Positions 17,303-26,348 of a stretch of 64,000 bases of DNA are shown here, piece by piece (the stretch's first letter is position 1; each line of letters opens with the position of its first letter). The notes under the pieces were generated by a model, which was not told the DNA's origin, searched no databases, and saw only the letters and a program-made list of their open reading frames with translations. The stretch comes from Bacteroidales bacterium (lineage in GTDB: Bacteria; Bacteroidota; Bacteroidia; Bacteroidales; Tenuifilaceae), in contig JACJXC010000009.1 in NCBI GenBank assembly GCA_020636835.1, forward strand, positions 1 to 64,000, in the 5' to 3' direction. Position numbers and translations under genes: made by a program.

Positions 17303-19069
17303 CTACGCTTCGGGCTTTATGTTTATACTTAACTCATCGAGCTGCTCCGGCCTAATAGCCGATGGCGAATCGATCATAACATCGCGAGCTGCATTGTTCT
17401 TTGGGAAAGCAATGTAATCGCGAATTGAATCGGCTCCCCCGAACAATGAGCAAAGCCTATCGAATCCAAAAGCAATACCTCCATGAGGTGGCGCGCCATA
17501 CTTAAACGCATTCAGCAGGAATCCGAACTGCTTTTCGGCCTCCTCGGACGTAAAGCCTAAGGCCTTAAACATCCTTTGCTGAAGCTCGCGGTCGAATATC
17601 CGGATGGATCCTCCACCTATTTCCACCCCATTAATAACCAAATCGTACGCATTGGCGCGCATTGCACCTGGATCTGAATCAAAAAGAGCAATATCCTCGG
17701 GGTTGGGCGAAGTAAACGGATGATGCATGGCAAAGAAACGCGCGGCCTCATCGTCCCACTCAAGTAACGGGAAATCCACTACCCAAAGCGGGGCAAACAC
17801 ATCCTTCGACCGTAGGCCCAAACGGGATCCCATTTCGAGTCGTAACTCACAAAGCGCCGAAAGTGTTTTCTTCAGCCCTCCCGCTAAAATCAGTATCAGA
17901 TCGCCCGGCTTAGCATCCATCATCTGAGCCACTGCCTGAAGATCCTCCGGGGTGTAAAACTTATCAACAGTCGATTTCACTACGCCATCGTCACCAACAC
18001 GGGCATAAACCAAACCACTTGCACCAACCTGTGGGCGCTTAACAAAATCGGTTAACTCATCGAGCTGTTTCCGGGTATAACTCGCGCACCCGGTGGCACA
18101 AATACCCCCAACATACTCAGCGCTATCGAAAACGCCAAACCCTTTACCCTTAACCACTGCCGATAGATCCACGAATGGCATTCCAAAACGCAGATCGGGC
18201 TTATCGGATCCATACTTACTCATGGCCTCATGGTATGGCATCCGCACAAAGGGCTCGTCAAAATTCAGCCCCTTCACCTTGCGGAACAGATGCTTGGTTA
18301 ACCCCTCGAAAACGTTCAGCACATCATCGCGTTCAACAAACGACATTTCGCAATCGATTTGGGTAAACTCGGGCTGGCGGTCGGCTCTCAAATCCTCGTC
18401 CCTAAAGCATTTCACAATCTGAAAATAGCGGTCGAACCCGGCCACCATGAGCAATTGTTTAAATGTTTGGGGCGACTGTGGCAAGGCGTAAAACTCGCCA
18501 TGATGCACGCGCGAGGGTACCACAAAATCGCGAGCGCCCTCAGGCGTCGATTTAATAAGGAATGGGGTCTCCACTTCCAGGAATCCATCGCCATCTAAAT
18601 ACCGGCGAACCTCCTGAGCTATTTGATGCCTAAGAACAAGAGCATTCTTAACCGGATTGCGCCTCAAGTCGAGGTAGCGATACTTCATCCGCAACTCATC
18701 GCCCCCGTCGGTATCGTCCTCGATTGTGAAAGGGGGAAGTTCCGATGTATTCAGAACTACAATATTCTCGGCATGCACCTCAACCTCTCCGGTAGGAATC
18801 TTCGTATTCTTGCTGCTACGCTCAATCACGGTTCCATGGATTTGAACAACATATTCGCGTCCAAGCTCCTCAACGGTACCATGAACCAGTTTATCGGAAT
18901 GTTCGTCAACAACAACCTGAGTAATGCCATACCTATCGCGGATATCAATAAAGGTCATACCACCCAAATTCCTAATACGCTGTACCCAGCCGCTTAACAC
19001 AACCGAATTGCCTACATTTCCAATTCTAAGTTCGCCACAAGTATGAGTTCTATACATATTGCTTATCAT
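17303..19069 (-). CDS. aspS: Aspartyl-tRNA synthetase
   Basis: A 588-residue class IIb synthetase starting at MISNMYRTHTCGELR; a second ATG at 19057 is equally possible. The open frame extends to 19291, but that extra part has no family match and would overlap tadA head to head, so I reject it. It has an N-terminal OB-fold (VVLSGWVQRIRNLGG), class II motif 1 and the FLEVETPFL region, motif 2 FRDEDLRADRQPEFTQID, a bacterial insertion (GAD) domain, and motif 3 GIAFGFDRL. It charges tRNA-Asp; discriminating or not for Asn cannot be decided here. Confidence 0.96.
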   Translation of the reverse strand: MISNMYRTHTCGELRIGNVGNSVVLSGWVQRIRNLGGMTFIDIRDRYGITQVVVDEHSDKLVHGTVEELGREYVVQIHGTVIERSSKNTKIPTGEVEVHAENIVVLNTSELPPFTIEDDTDGGDELRMKYRYLDLRRNPVKNALVLRHQIAQEVRRYLDGDGFLEVETPFLIKSTPEGARDFVVPSRVHHGEFYALPQSPQTFKQLLMVAGFDRYFQIVKCFRDEDLRADRQPEFTQIDCEMSFVERDDVLNVFEGLTKHLFRKVKGLNFDEPFVRMPYHEAMSKYGSDKPDLRFGMPFVDLSAVVKGKGFGVFDSAEYVGGICATGCASYTRKQLDELTDFVKRPQVGASGLVYARVGDDGVVKSTVDKFYTPEDLQAVAQMMDAKPGDLILILAGGLKKTLSALCELRLEMGSRLGLRSKDVFAPLWVVDFPLLEWDDEAARFFAMHHPFTSPNPEDIALFDSDPGAMRANAYDLVINGVEIGGGSIRIFDRELQQRMFKALGFTSEEAEKQFGFLLNAFKYGAPPHGGIAFGFDRLCSLFGGADSIRDYIAFPKNNAARDVMIDSPSAIRPEQLDELSINIKPEA

Positions 19070-19115
19070 TTTTTTTAACTTGCGAATGTATAAAGAAAAA
19101 ATGATGCTTAAATAT

Positions 19116-19145
19116 ATTGGCATCTTTTTTGAACCGATAAATTTG
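19116..19145 (+). promoter_or_regulatory. Bacteroidota-type promoter of tadA
   Basis: ATTG (19116-19119), an 18-bp spacer and TAAATTTG (19138-19145), 15 bp before the tadA ATG. It sits between the divergent aspS and tadA starts. Confidence 0.55.
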
Positions 19146-19159
19146 AATTTGACCAGATT

Positions 19160-19606
19160 ATGATAGCAGCACAACCGCACGAGTTTTACATGAACGAGGC
19201 TCTGAAAGAGGCCCAAAAGGCGTTTGGAAAGGATGAGGTTCCCATTGGAGCGGTGGTTGTTTGCCAAGGTAAAGTTATATCGCGGGCGCACAACCTAACC
19301 GAAACACTAAACGACCCCACAGCTCACGCCGAGATGCAAGCCATTACCGCAGCTACAAACTACTTGGGGGGGAAATACCTCGATCAGTGCACCCTTTACG
19401 TAACCGTTGAGCCTTGCATTATGTGCGCTGGAGCGTTATACTGGACACATTTGGGAACCTTGGTTTACGGAGCCACAGATCCCAAAAGGGGCTACAATCT
19501 GTTTGGGAGTGCGGTGCTTCATCCCAAAACACAGGTAATAACCGAAATCCAGGAAGAGAAGTGCGCCTCACTGGTTAGCACCTTCTTTAAACAAAAAAGA
19601 AAGTAA
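19160..19606 (+). CDS. tadA: tRNA-specific adenosine deaminase
   Basis: A 148-residue zinc deaminase that converts A34 to inosine in tRNA-Arg(ACG). The zinc site is H56-A-E58 (PTAHAEMQAI) with C86 and C89 in VEPCIMCAGA; E58 is the proton shuttle. Length and C-terminal helix fit bacterial TadA. It is divergent from aspS, so two translation genes share this intergenic region. Confidence 0.93.
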   Translation: MIAAQPHEFYMNEALKEAQKAFGKDEVPIGAVVVCQGKVISRAHNLTETLNDPTAHAEMQAITAATNYLGGKYLDQCTLYVTVEPCIMCAGALYWTHLGTLVYGATDPKRGYNLFGSAVLHPKTQVITEIQEEKCASLVSTFFKQKRK

Positions 19607-19706
19607 TTTAGAACGATTATAAATTTATGCTGATTATTTTTGATTTCTACTCCCAATTGATATTTTTGGGAAAATTCCAAACAAAAACCATTAAACCAAA
19701 TAACTT

Positions 19707-20681
19707 ATGAAAAGAGGACAATTTTTAAACGCATTATTCGCAGTAGGGTTAGGTTTGATTATCCCCATGGTAGGGGTTGGACAAACCATGAAGGAGGCTG
19801 TTGATGCCTATAATGCCGCCGCCACAACCTACAAACAAGACCCCAAGGCTGCATTGGAGAACCTAAATAAAGCAATTCAAACTTGCGATCAACTAGGTGA
19901 AGAGGGAACCGAGGTAAAGGTAAACTCCGAAAGCCTTATCCCTAAGGTTTACTTCGAAATGGCCATGGCTGCATACAAGCAAAAGGATCTGCAAGGCACT
20001 CTCGACAACCTAGAAAAAGCGGAAGAAACCGCCACTAAGTACAACGATGCATCCATTAAGGGCCGCGTTGAGAAAACCATCCCAAAACTCTACAATGTAA
20101 TGGGTAACAACAAGTTTAAAGAAAATAAGTTTGACGAAGCTGTAACAAACTACACTAAAGCGCTAAACTTTGCCCCCGATTTTGTGGATCCTATGCTTGG
20201 CCTAACCCTTTCGTACGAAAAACTAGGCAATGAGGAGAAAATGTTTGAGTATATCGACAAAACAATCGAAGCAGCAAAAAAAGCTAACGACAACCAAACA
20301 GCCGAATCGACCACCACAAAAGCTAAAAACTACTTCCTGAAACAGGCCGACGATGCACAAAAAGCAAAGAAATATGACGACGCCATTGTTTCGCTAAACA
20401 AATTGCTTAAATACGATGCTAACGATAACGAAGTATACAGGCTTTTGGCAGTAAACTACAACCGCGTAGAGAAATGGAACGATGGCATTACCGCTGCTCT
20501 TAAGGCAATTGAACTGAAAACTGGAACTGCCGACGAAAAAGCAGAGCTTTACTTCCTTCTTGCCACAGCTTACCAAAAAATTAACGATAACTCAAAGGCT
20601 TGCGAAGCATACAAGAAAGCAGCATTCGGCACTTTCAAACCAAATGCCGACTACCAAATTCAACAGCTAAAATGCCAGTAG
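19707..20681 (+). CDS. Exported TPR protein
   Basis: A 324-residue protein with a signal peptide (about residues 1-25, ending MVGVGQ). The remainder consists of tetratricopeptide-like helical pairs; clear units are around 130-165 (NKFKENKFDEAVTNYTKALNFAP), 210-245 (ADDAQKAKKYDDAIVSLNKLLKYD) and 275-310. It is a periplasmic scaffold of unknown partner. No catalytic motif is present. A hairpin follows the stop codon. Confidence 0.85.
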   Translation: MKRGQFLNALFAVGLGLIIPMVGVGQTMKEAVDAYNAAATTYKQDPKAALENLNKAIQTCDQLGEEGTEVKVNSESLIPKVYFEMAMAAYKQKDLQGTLDNLEKAEETATKYNDASIKGRVEKTIPKLYNVMGNNKFKENKFDEAVTNYTKALNFAPDFVDPMLGLTLSYEKLGNEEKMFEYIDKTIEAAKKANDNQTAESTTTKAKNYFLKQADDAQKAKKYDDAIVSLNKLLKYDANDNEVYRLLAVNYNRVEKWNDGITAALKAIELKTGTADEKAELYFLLATAYQKINDNSKACEAYKKAAFGTFKPNADYQIQQLKCQ

Positions 20682-20700
20682 GTTAACGCATTTTATTTTC

Positions 20701-20745
20701 TAACTTTGCAGGGCTGTACACAAAATGTACAGCCCTCAACATTTT
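20701..20745 (+). terminator. Hairpin with T-run, overlapped by a TAnnTTTG element
   Basis: Stem GGGCTGTACA / TGTACAGCCC (20711-20732), followed by TCAACATTTTTT, reads as the terminator of the TPR gene. TAACTTTG at 20701-20708 immediately before it matches the Bacteroidota -7 element and may be the promoter of the HAD gene, in which case part of the stem lies in the 5' leader. Confidence 0.7.
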
Positions 20746-20752
20746 TTACATT

Positions 20753-21589
20753 ATGGTAAATAATTACAGGGTAGTATTCTCCGATGTTGACGGGACTCTA
20801 CTGAATAAAGATAGGGAGCTGTCCGATGTTACTGTTCAACAAATTCGAAAGTTGGCAAACATCCACAATGTGAAATTCGTGATGGTATCGGCACGCATGC
20901 CAGAGGGAATGCAACACCTTTACAACCAGCTCTCCATCGACTCACCAATAATATGCTACAACGGAGCGCTAATTCTGAGCAGCCTCGCCACTGGCTTCAA
21001 TCCCAAATACATACTCCATAGCAACTCCATCGAATTCGCAATTGCCGAGGATCTACTGAAAAAGGCGACAGCAGAAAACCTGCACTTTGGATTATTCAGC
21101 AACAACAATTGGTACGCAAATAGGGTTGACAAGTGGACCCTTAAGGAGGAGAATAACACGCGTGTTAAATGCACCATCACCCAAAAAATGGAAGAGCTAA
21201 TTGCCGATCATCGCAACAAAAACCTACCCATCCACAAATTAATGGTAATGGGTGATACCGCAATTATCGACTCGTTCATACAATTTGCCAACCAACAATA
21301 CGGTGGCAAAATCACTAACTACCGATCAAAAGATAACTATATCGAGATTTCGCCAGTTGATTCCAACAAGGCGAATGGATGCCAGTTCATCCTGAACTGG
21401 ATGAAGGCATCGAGCAACCAGGCAATTGCATTTGGCGACAATTTCAACGATATTGGAATGATTAAAGCCATGGGGCTTGGCATAGCCATGGAGAATGCCG
21501 CCCCTGAGGTGAAAAGCATTGCCGATAAAATTGCCCCCTCGCACCTCTCCGATGGCGTAGCCCACACACTGAGTACCATTTTCGATTAA
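20753..21589 (+). CDS. Cof-type HAD-IIB phosphatase
   Basis: A 278-residue cytoplasmic hydrolase. HAD motif I is FSDVDGTLL (nucleophile D11, acid/base D13), motif II MVSAR, motif III Lys in the SPVDSNKANG segment and motif IV AFGDNFNDIGMI. The large C2B cap lies between motifs II and III. The family dephosphorylates sugar phosphates, pyridoxal phosphate or FMN; the substrate cannot be read from sequence. The U32 gene follows 8 bp later, so they are likely co-transcribed. Confidence 0.92.
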   Translation: MVNNYRVVFSDVDGTLLNKDRELSDVTVQQIRKLANIHNVKFVMVSARMPEGMQHLYNQLSIDSPIICYNGALILSSLATGFNPKYILHSNSIEFAIAEDLLKKATAENLHFGLFSNNNWYANRVDKWTLKEENNTRVKCTITQKMEELIADHRNKNLPIHKLMVMGDTAIIDSFIQFANQQYGGKITNYRSKDNYIEISPVDSNKANGCQFILNWMKASSNQAIAFGDNFNDIGMIKAMGLGIAMENAAPEVKSIADKIAPSHLSDGVAHTLSTIFD

Positions 21590-21597
21590 CACTTCGC

Positions 21598-23436
21598 ATG
21601 GTCAAACCGCTCGAACTACTCGCACCAGCCAAGGACTTACAAACCGGGATAGCCGCCATCACCCATGGCGCCGATGCGGTGTATATTGCCGCCTCAAAAT
21701 TTGGTGCAAGGGAGAAGGCCGGCAATCCAATTGCCGACATTCAGGCCCTAGTTGAATTTGCACACCAATACTTCGCCCGGGTTTACGTTACGGTTAACAC
21801 TATTCTTTACGACAACGAGCTCGACGAGGCCAAAGAGCTAATTCAAGCCCTTTACAACGCAAAGGTTGACGCCATTATAGTTCAGGATTTTGCAATTCTG
21901 GCAATGGATCTACCCCCTATCGCAATACATGCCAGTACCCAGATGCATAACATCAGCCCCGACCACATTAACTTCCTGACCAGCTGTGGCGTTGAACGGG
22001 TTGTACTCCCACGCGAACTCTCAATTTCCGAAATAGCCTCGTTCCGGAATGCAACTAACACCGAATTGGAATTCTTCGTCCACGGAGCGCTATGCGTTAG
22101 CTATAGCGGGCAATGCTACATGAGCCAAGCCATAACAGGCCGAAGCGCAAACCGAGGGGCATGCGCACAGCCCTGCCGATCGGCATACGATCTGATCGAC
22201 TCCGACGGGAAAGTGCTTGTTAAAAACAAGCACCTGCTATCGCTCAAGGATCTGAACCTATCGAGCAGCATAGAGCAGCTGGTTGATGCAGGCGTGTCGT
22301 CGTTCAAAATTGAGGGGAGAATGAAGGATGTTACCTATGTGAAAAATACGGTATCATTCTACAGTAAAATTATCGATAGCATTATCTCGAACCGAAGCGG
22401 ATATAAACGGGTTTCGTCGGGGAAATGCGAGTATCACTTCGAACCCGATCTCGAGAAGAGCTTTAACCGGGGATTTAGCCAGCATTTTATCGATGGGAGA
22501 ATAGCCAACCAGGCCTCGTACCATAGCCAAAAATCGATTGGCAAACGGATAGGAACTGTAACCCAGGTTGCCCGCGAATGGTTCGCAATGCAAACACACG
22601 AAACCATAAACAATGGCGACGGGCTATGCTACTTCACACCAAAAGGGGAACTGAAAGGGTTCCTTGTAAACTCCACCGATCAGGATAAAATATTCCCCAA
22701 CCAACCGCAAGAAGAGTTAACGCCCGGCCTTCAGGTATTCCGCAATGCCGATCACGCATTCGAAAAAATAATGCGGGGCAAAACATCGGAAAGGCACATC
22801 ACCGCATCAATAACAGTTACGCAAGCCGACTCTCAAATCAAATTCACCATAATAGACGAGGATAACATCACAAGCCACCTAGCCGTTCCCGATACGTTTG
22901 ACGATGCCCAAAACCCTACCCGGGCCACCAGTAGCCTTACAACACAACTCCAGAAAACTGGCAACACCATTTTCAGAGTGGAACAGGTCAGCATCGACAA
23001 GATGCCAAAACCCCGACACATCCCCATATCAACAATTAATGCAGTCCGCCGCGATTTGTTGGAACAACACAGGGCTAACAGGCTAAACCAATACAAAACA
23101 CACCTGCGAACACCTAGGATACCGGTAACATACCCGCAATCCCAACTCGGTTACAAAGGGAATTTGGCCAACACACTAAGCCAACGGTTCCTAATGGAAC
23201 ATGGCGTAGAATCCATCGAAAAAGCTTACGAGGTTGAACCGTCCAAAGGGGAGGTTGAACTTATGGTTACCCGTTATTGCATTAAATACGAACTTGGGCT
23301 ATGCCCAACCAAACAAAACGCAGCTCCAACAAAATCGCTATTTTTGAGGGACAATCAGTATGTGTACCCATTAATTTTCGACTGCAAAAACTGCCAGATG
23401 AAGGTAATGAGCCCACGTAGAATTGAGAAGAAATAA
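21598..23436 (+). CDS. U32 peptidase-family protein, RlhA-like
   Basis: A 612-residue protein. The N-terminal U32 domain begins KPLELLAPAKDLQTGIAAITHGADAVYIA in the TIM-barrel style, and the signature FVHGALCVSYSGQCYMSQ..GRSANRGACAQPCR with its cysteine cluster is near residues 160-195. A DUF3656-like middle region and a C-terminal extension ending in CKNCQMKV follow. In E. coli the long DUF3656-containing U32 protein RlhA makes 5-hydroxycytidine in 23S rRNA; the long form here suggests a similar RNA hydroxylation role rather than proteolysis. The final bases lie against the start of the methyltransferase gene. Confidence 0.85.
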   Translation: MVKPLELLAPAKDLQTGIAAITHGADAVYIAASKFGAREKAGNPIADIQALVEFAHQYFARVYVTVNTILYDNELDEAKELIQALYNAKVDAIIVQDFAILAMDLPPIAIHASTQMHNISPDHINFLTSCGVERVVLPRELSISEIASFRNATNTELEFFVHGALCVSYSGQCYMSQAITGRSANRGACAQPCRSAYDLIDSDGKVLVKNKHLLSLKDLNLSSSIEQLVDAGVSSFKIEGRMKDVTYVKNTVSFYSKIIDSIISNRSGYKRVSSGKCEYHFEPDLEKSFNRGFSQHFIDGRIANQASYHSQKSIGKRIGTVTQVAREWFAMQTHETINNGDGLCYFTPKGELKGFLVNSTDQDKIFPNQPQEELTPGLQVFRNADHAFEKIMRGKTSERHITASITVTQADSQIKFTIIDEDNITSHLAVPDTFDDAQNPTRATSSLTTQLQKTGNTIFRVEQVSIDKMPKPRHIPISTINAVRRDLLEQHRANRLNQYKTHLRTPRIPVTYPQSQLGYKGNLANTLSQRFLMEHGVESIEKAYEVEPSKGEVELMVTRYCIKYELGLCPTKQNAAPTKSLFLRDNQYVYPLIFDCKNCQMKVMSPRRIEKK

Positions 23437-23440
23437 CACA

Positions 23441-24370
23441 ATGTCGCTGATACAATCAAATAGAATAAAAAAGATGCAACTACTCAACCCCGAGAATTGG
23501 CCCGATTACGAACTAATTGATAGCGGTGATGGCGAAAAGCTCGAACGGTTTGGCAACCAAATAATCGCCAGACCCGAACCCCAGGCATTCTGGCGGAAAG
23601 CCTTATCGAACCAAGAATGGGAGCGAATGGCCAATGCCTACTTTGTGAAAGGGAAGGCAACCAAAAACACCGACGAATGGGGCGAATGGAGAATAAAGCC
23701 AAACGCCCGCGAACAATGGACAGTTGAATACACACATGGCAACATGCACCTCAAAATGCGGTTAGGGTTAACATCGTTCAAGCATGTTGGTGTTTTTCCC
23801 GAACAGGCGGCAAACTGGAACTATATTTACGACACCATTAAAGCGCTGAACACGCCAAGCCCAAAAGTCCTCAACCTATTCGCCTACACCGGACTAGCCT
23901 CCCTTGCTGCAAAATCGGCAGGAGCCGACGTTACCCATGTTGACTCAGTAAAACAAGTGGTAACCTGGTCGCGCGAGAACATGGAGCTTTCGGGTTTAAA
24001 AGACATTCGCTGGATAATTGACGATGCTGCAAAATTTGTTAATCGCGAATTAAGGCGCGGGAACCACTACAACGGAATAATTCTGGATCCACCCGCATAC
24101 GGCAGAGGCCCCGATGGCGAAAAGTGGATACTCGAAGAACACTTAACACCCCTGCTCGAGCAATGCAAACCCCTGCTAGCCGAAAACAACAACTTTGTTA
24201 TCCTCAACCTTTACTCCATGGGTTTCTCATCATTAATTGCCGAAAGCCTGATAAGAAGCATTTTCAACCCAACCGACTACGAATTTGGAGAACTATTCGT
24301 TACGGATCAAAACTTGCGAAAATTACCACTAGGCATTTTTACCCGTTTTAGAACCATTCTAAAAGAGTAA
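23441..24370 (+). CDS. Class I SAM-dependent methyltransferase (RlmI/RlmK-like)
   Basis: About 309 residues from the ATG at 23441, 4 bp after the U32 stop. A TTG at 23423 would overlap that gene, and the ATG at 23474 (MQLLNPENWPDYELIDSG) is another plausible start. SAM motif I is LNLFAYTGLASLAAKSAGA, the post-I acidic residue lies in VTHVDSV, and motif IV is ILDPPAYGRGP. The DPPAYGRG motif and domain order fit 23S rRNA m5C/m2G-type enzymes, without their N-terminal PUA domain. Tight linkage to the RlhA-like U32 gene points to joint action on ribosomal RNA. Confidence 0.85.
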   Translation: MSLIQSNRIKKMQLLNPENWPDYELIDSGDGEKLERFGNQIIARPEPQAFWRKALSNQEWERMANAYFVKGKATKNTDEWGEWRIKPNAREQWTVEYTHGNMHLKMRLGLTSFKHVGVFPEQAANWNYIYDTIKALNTPSPKVLNLFAYTGLASLAAKSAGADVTHVDSVKQVVTWSRENMELSGLKDIRWIIDDAAKFVNRELRRGNHYNGIILDPPAYGRGPDGEKWILEEHLTPLLEQCKPLLAENNNFVILNLYSMGFSSLIAESLIRSIFNPTDYEFGELFVTDQNLRKLPLGIFTRFRTILKE

Positions 24371-24452
24371 AATAAGACAACGCAATCGTTTGTAAATCAA
24401 GCGTAAAAATCAAAAACAGAGGTGGGGTTGTTTAAAAAAAGATCACCTAACA

Positions 24453-24482
24453 TTGAAATTAAAATTGATATTCATACCTTTG
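24453..24482 (+). promoter_or_regulatory. Bacteroidota-type promoter of DUF1987 paralogue 1
   Basis: TTG (24453-24455), exactly 19 bp, then TACCTTTG (24475-24482). This is one of the best consensus matches in the window. The leader before the ATG is about 55 nt. Confidence 0.7.
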
Positions 24483-24544
24483 CACAAATTATAGTATTGC
24501 ATTTTTTACTATATTTATTGAATAAAGAATTAGAATAACACGCT

Positions 24545-24925
24545 ATGGAACCTTACAAGGTAAACGGAACAAGTCAATACCCTCATGTTTTATTGGATAA
24601 AAACTCAGGGAAGTTTGAATTTGCCGGCAATTCACTCCCCGAGGATGCCAAATCCTTTTATGATCCCATTCTGCAATGGCTCGACAACTACAGTTTAGAA
24701 CCAAACCCCGAAACAATAGCCCATTTTAAAATGGTTTACTACAACACACCAAGTTCTAAGCTACTTTTTCAGGTTCTAAAACGATTCGAGAAAATTGCCT
24801 CAATGGGTCATAAAGTAACAATTGTTTGGGCATACAACGAGGATGATATTGACATTAAAGATGCTGGCCGCGATTTGGCACAACACATAAAGGTTCCATT
24901 TAAAATGGAATCGTACAAAGAATAA
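24545..24925 (+). CDS. SiaC-like DUF1987 regulatory phosphoprotein, paralogue 1
   Basis: A 126-residue cytoplasmic protein with the DUF1987 pattern: FEFAGNSLPEDAKSFYDPILQWLDNY, then FKMVYYNTPSSKLLFQVLKRFEKIA, VTIVWAYNEDDIDI and a GRDL ending. Thr68 lies in YYNTPSSK, the place where Pseudomonas aeruginosa SiaC is phosphorylated by the SiaB kinase and dephosphorylated by SiaA. It is therefore likely a phospho-switch partner protein. Neither a kinase nor a PP2C phosphatase gene is adjacent. Two paralogues lie at 62535-62924 and 62966-63475. It has its own promoter and terminator. Confidence 0.85.
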   Translation: MEPYKVNGTSQYPHVLLDKNSGKFEFAGNSLPEDAKSFYDPILQWLDNYSLEPNPETIAHFKMVYYNTPSSKLLFQVLKRFEKIASMGHKVTIVWAYNEDDIDIKDAGRDLAQHIKVPFKMESYKE

Positions 24926-24953
24926 AAAAAGGCCATTAAGGCCTTTTTTTATT
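24923..24953. terminator. Bidirectional terminator
   Basis: A7-GGCC, ATTAA loop, GGCC-T7 between the convergent DUF1987 gene and the LPP20-like gene. Confidence 0.9.
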
Positions 24954-26244
24954 ACCAATCGGTTGTGTAGCTATGATTGTATATCCTAAAGGTTTTAACC
25001 TCGCCGGTTACATTCGACTTGTAGTGAATATATCCCGAAAGTAAAGCCAGAGCCTTACCCGCCGACGATGTTTCCTCAATGCTCATAGGCTGATTGATAT
25101 TCAGTTTTATGTTATGATTCCCCTTACCCTCAAACGACTGGCCAATACCATCAATAATTACAGGGGCAATGCCCTTCCACTCTAGCACTATTTTTTCAAC
25201 AGTGAATGGCGAATCGTACTTTGATCGGATTGTAATATCCAAAACCGCCTCGCTAACAGTAGCATCATCCTTGGCCGATGCATTAAAATGGAATGGATCG
25301 CTAACAAAGATGGATGCCTTATTGGCCGCCACATCAAAGTAGAACTGCTTTTGCACATCCTGATTTCCAAAACGGTACTTCACCAAGATGTTATTCTCTG
25401 GATCCTCGTAGCAATTATCGTAATCGTACTTAATGGTTACATTTTCCTTAGTATTAACAGTTGAGGTTATTCGGGCACACTCCGATTTGGTGGTGGGTTT
25501 CTTTACCGTGGTTATCACCCTACTACCCAAACGAAGGTAATACTTCAACTCGCCGAGTCCGCCATCCAGTTCAACCAGTTCAATCGACTTGAGCAGCGAT
25601 CTGTAGCGGGTTATTCCCAAGTTGCACTGATCAACCCGGCCGTCCATAAAATAATCGGTTAGCGATTTCAACTCGGCCATATTCTTTTCGATTTGCTCAA
25701 CCGACTCAACGGTTTCAACCTGAGCAAGCAAATCCTCCATCTGACGAGTAAGCTCATTGTCGCGCATCTTAAAATCGCTCACCAGTTTCTTTAATTCAAA
25801 CTCAGGGAAAGGATACTTAAGGTGATAGTTCACATACACACTCTTGTCCTTGCGCTGCAATTTTTCCCAGTAAAACTGTTCAACCTTCGACAGCGATATG
25901 CCTTGCAGGAAAGGAACCTTCCCCGACTGAGATGTGGTTGATGAGGCGAACTTCTCGAGAAAAACGGTAACGTTATTGTTGTAATTGGCCTCTTCTTTCT
26001 TAATTTCGGATGTGGACTTCACATTCTCGGCCACAGAGGTAACAATCCGCTCCTTAATCAGAGTTAAAGCGCTTTGCTGCGCGCTTTGCTCATCGGGGCC
26101 GCTTCCCGAAACAATAATGTAATCCTTCTCAATTCCATTAATCCATTTGGGTTTTTTCCCGCTCTTATCGAGCACCTTGTCCTGAGCAAAGGGCTGCACA
26201 CACAAGTAGAGCACAGCAGCAAATAGCAATAGGAATTTTTTCAT
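24952..26244 (-). CDS. Exported LPP20-like domain protein
   Basis: A 430-residue protein; signal peptide 1-20 (ends QPFAQ). Residues 30-150 (KPKWINGIEKDYIIVSGSGPDEQSAQQSALTLIKERIVTSVAE) follow the LPP20 layout: a W near the start, a GSG turn, then a long alanine-rich helix. Residues 150-240 are helical; the C-terminal half is beta-rich, Ig-like. It is the last gene of the six-gene exported block (24952-31373). LPP20-like domains occur in flagellar and outer-membrane accessory proteins of other phyla; a role as an envelope-complex subunit is inferred. Confidence 0.75.
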   Translation of the reverse strand: MKKFLLLFAAVLYLCVQPFAQDKVLDKSGKKPKWINGIEKDYIIVSGSGPDEQSAQQSALTLIKERIVTSVAENVKSTSEIKKEEANYNNNVTVFLEKFASSTTSQSGKVPFLQGISLSKVEQFYWEKLQRKDKSVYVNYHLKYPFPEFELKKLVSDFKMRDNELTRQMEDLLAQVETVESVEQIEKNMAELKSLTDYFMDGRVDQCNLGITRYRSLLKSIELVELDGGLGELKYYLRLGSRVITTVKKPTTKSECARITSTVNTKENVTIKYDYDNCYEDPENNILVKYRFGNQDVQKQFYFDVAANKASIFVSDPFHFNASAKDDATVSEAVLDITIRSKYDSPFTVEKIVLEWKGIAPVIIDGIGQSFEGKGNHNIKLNINQPMSIEETSSAGKALALLSGYIHYKSNVTGEVKTFRIYNHSYTTDW

Positions 26245-26302
26245 TTTAACTATGTTTAATTAACCCGGAATGGGCTATTAATGAATAGAACCAGGTATAT
26301 AG

Positions 26303-26332
26303 CAATCAGCAACCCCGAAGGGTTGCTGATTG
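26303..26332 (-). other. Perfect hairpin with cUUCGg loop between two operon genes
   Basis: A 13-bp perfect stem closes a UUCG tetraloop when read on the transcribed minus strand (CCC-TTCG-GGG). No T-run follows, so it is not a standard terminator. It lies between the stop of the 190-residue lipoprotein gene and the start of the LPP20-like gene, where it could stabilise or set the ratio of mRNA segments. Confidence 0.7.
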
Positions 26333-26348
26333 AATAGAAGTTAGATGC

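Noticed and set aside
19070..19291. N-terminal extension of the aspS frame
   Set aside because: It has no match to the synthetase family and overlaps the divergent tadA gene; the ATG at 19069 or 19057 gives the usual length.
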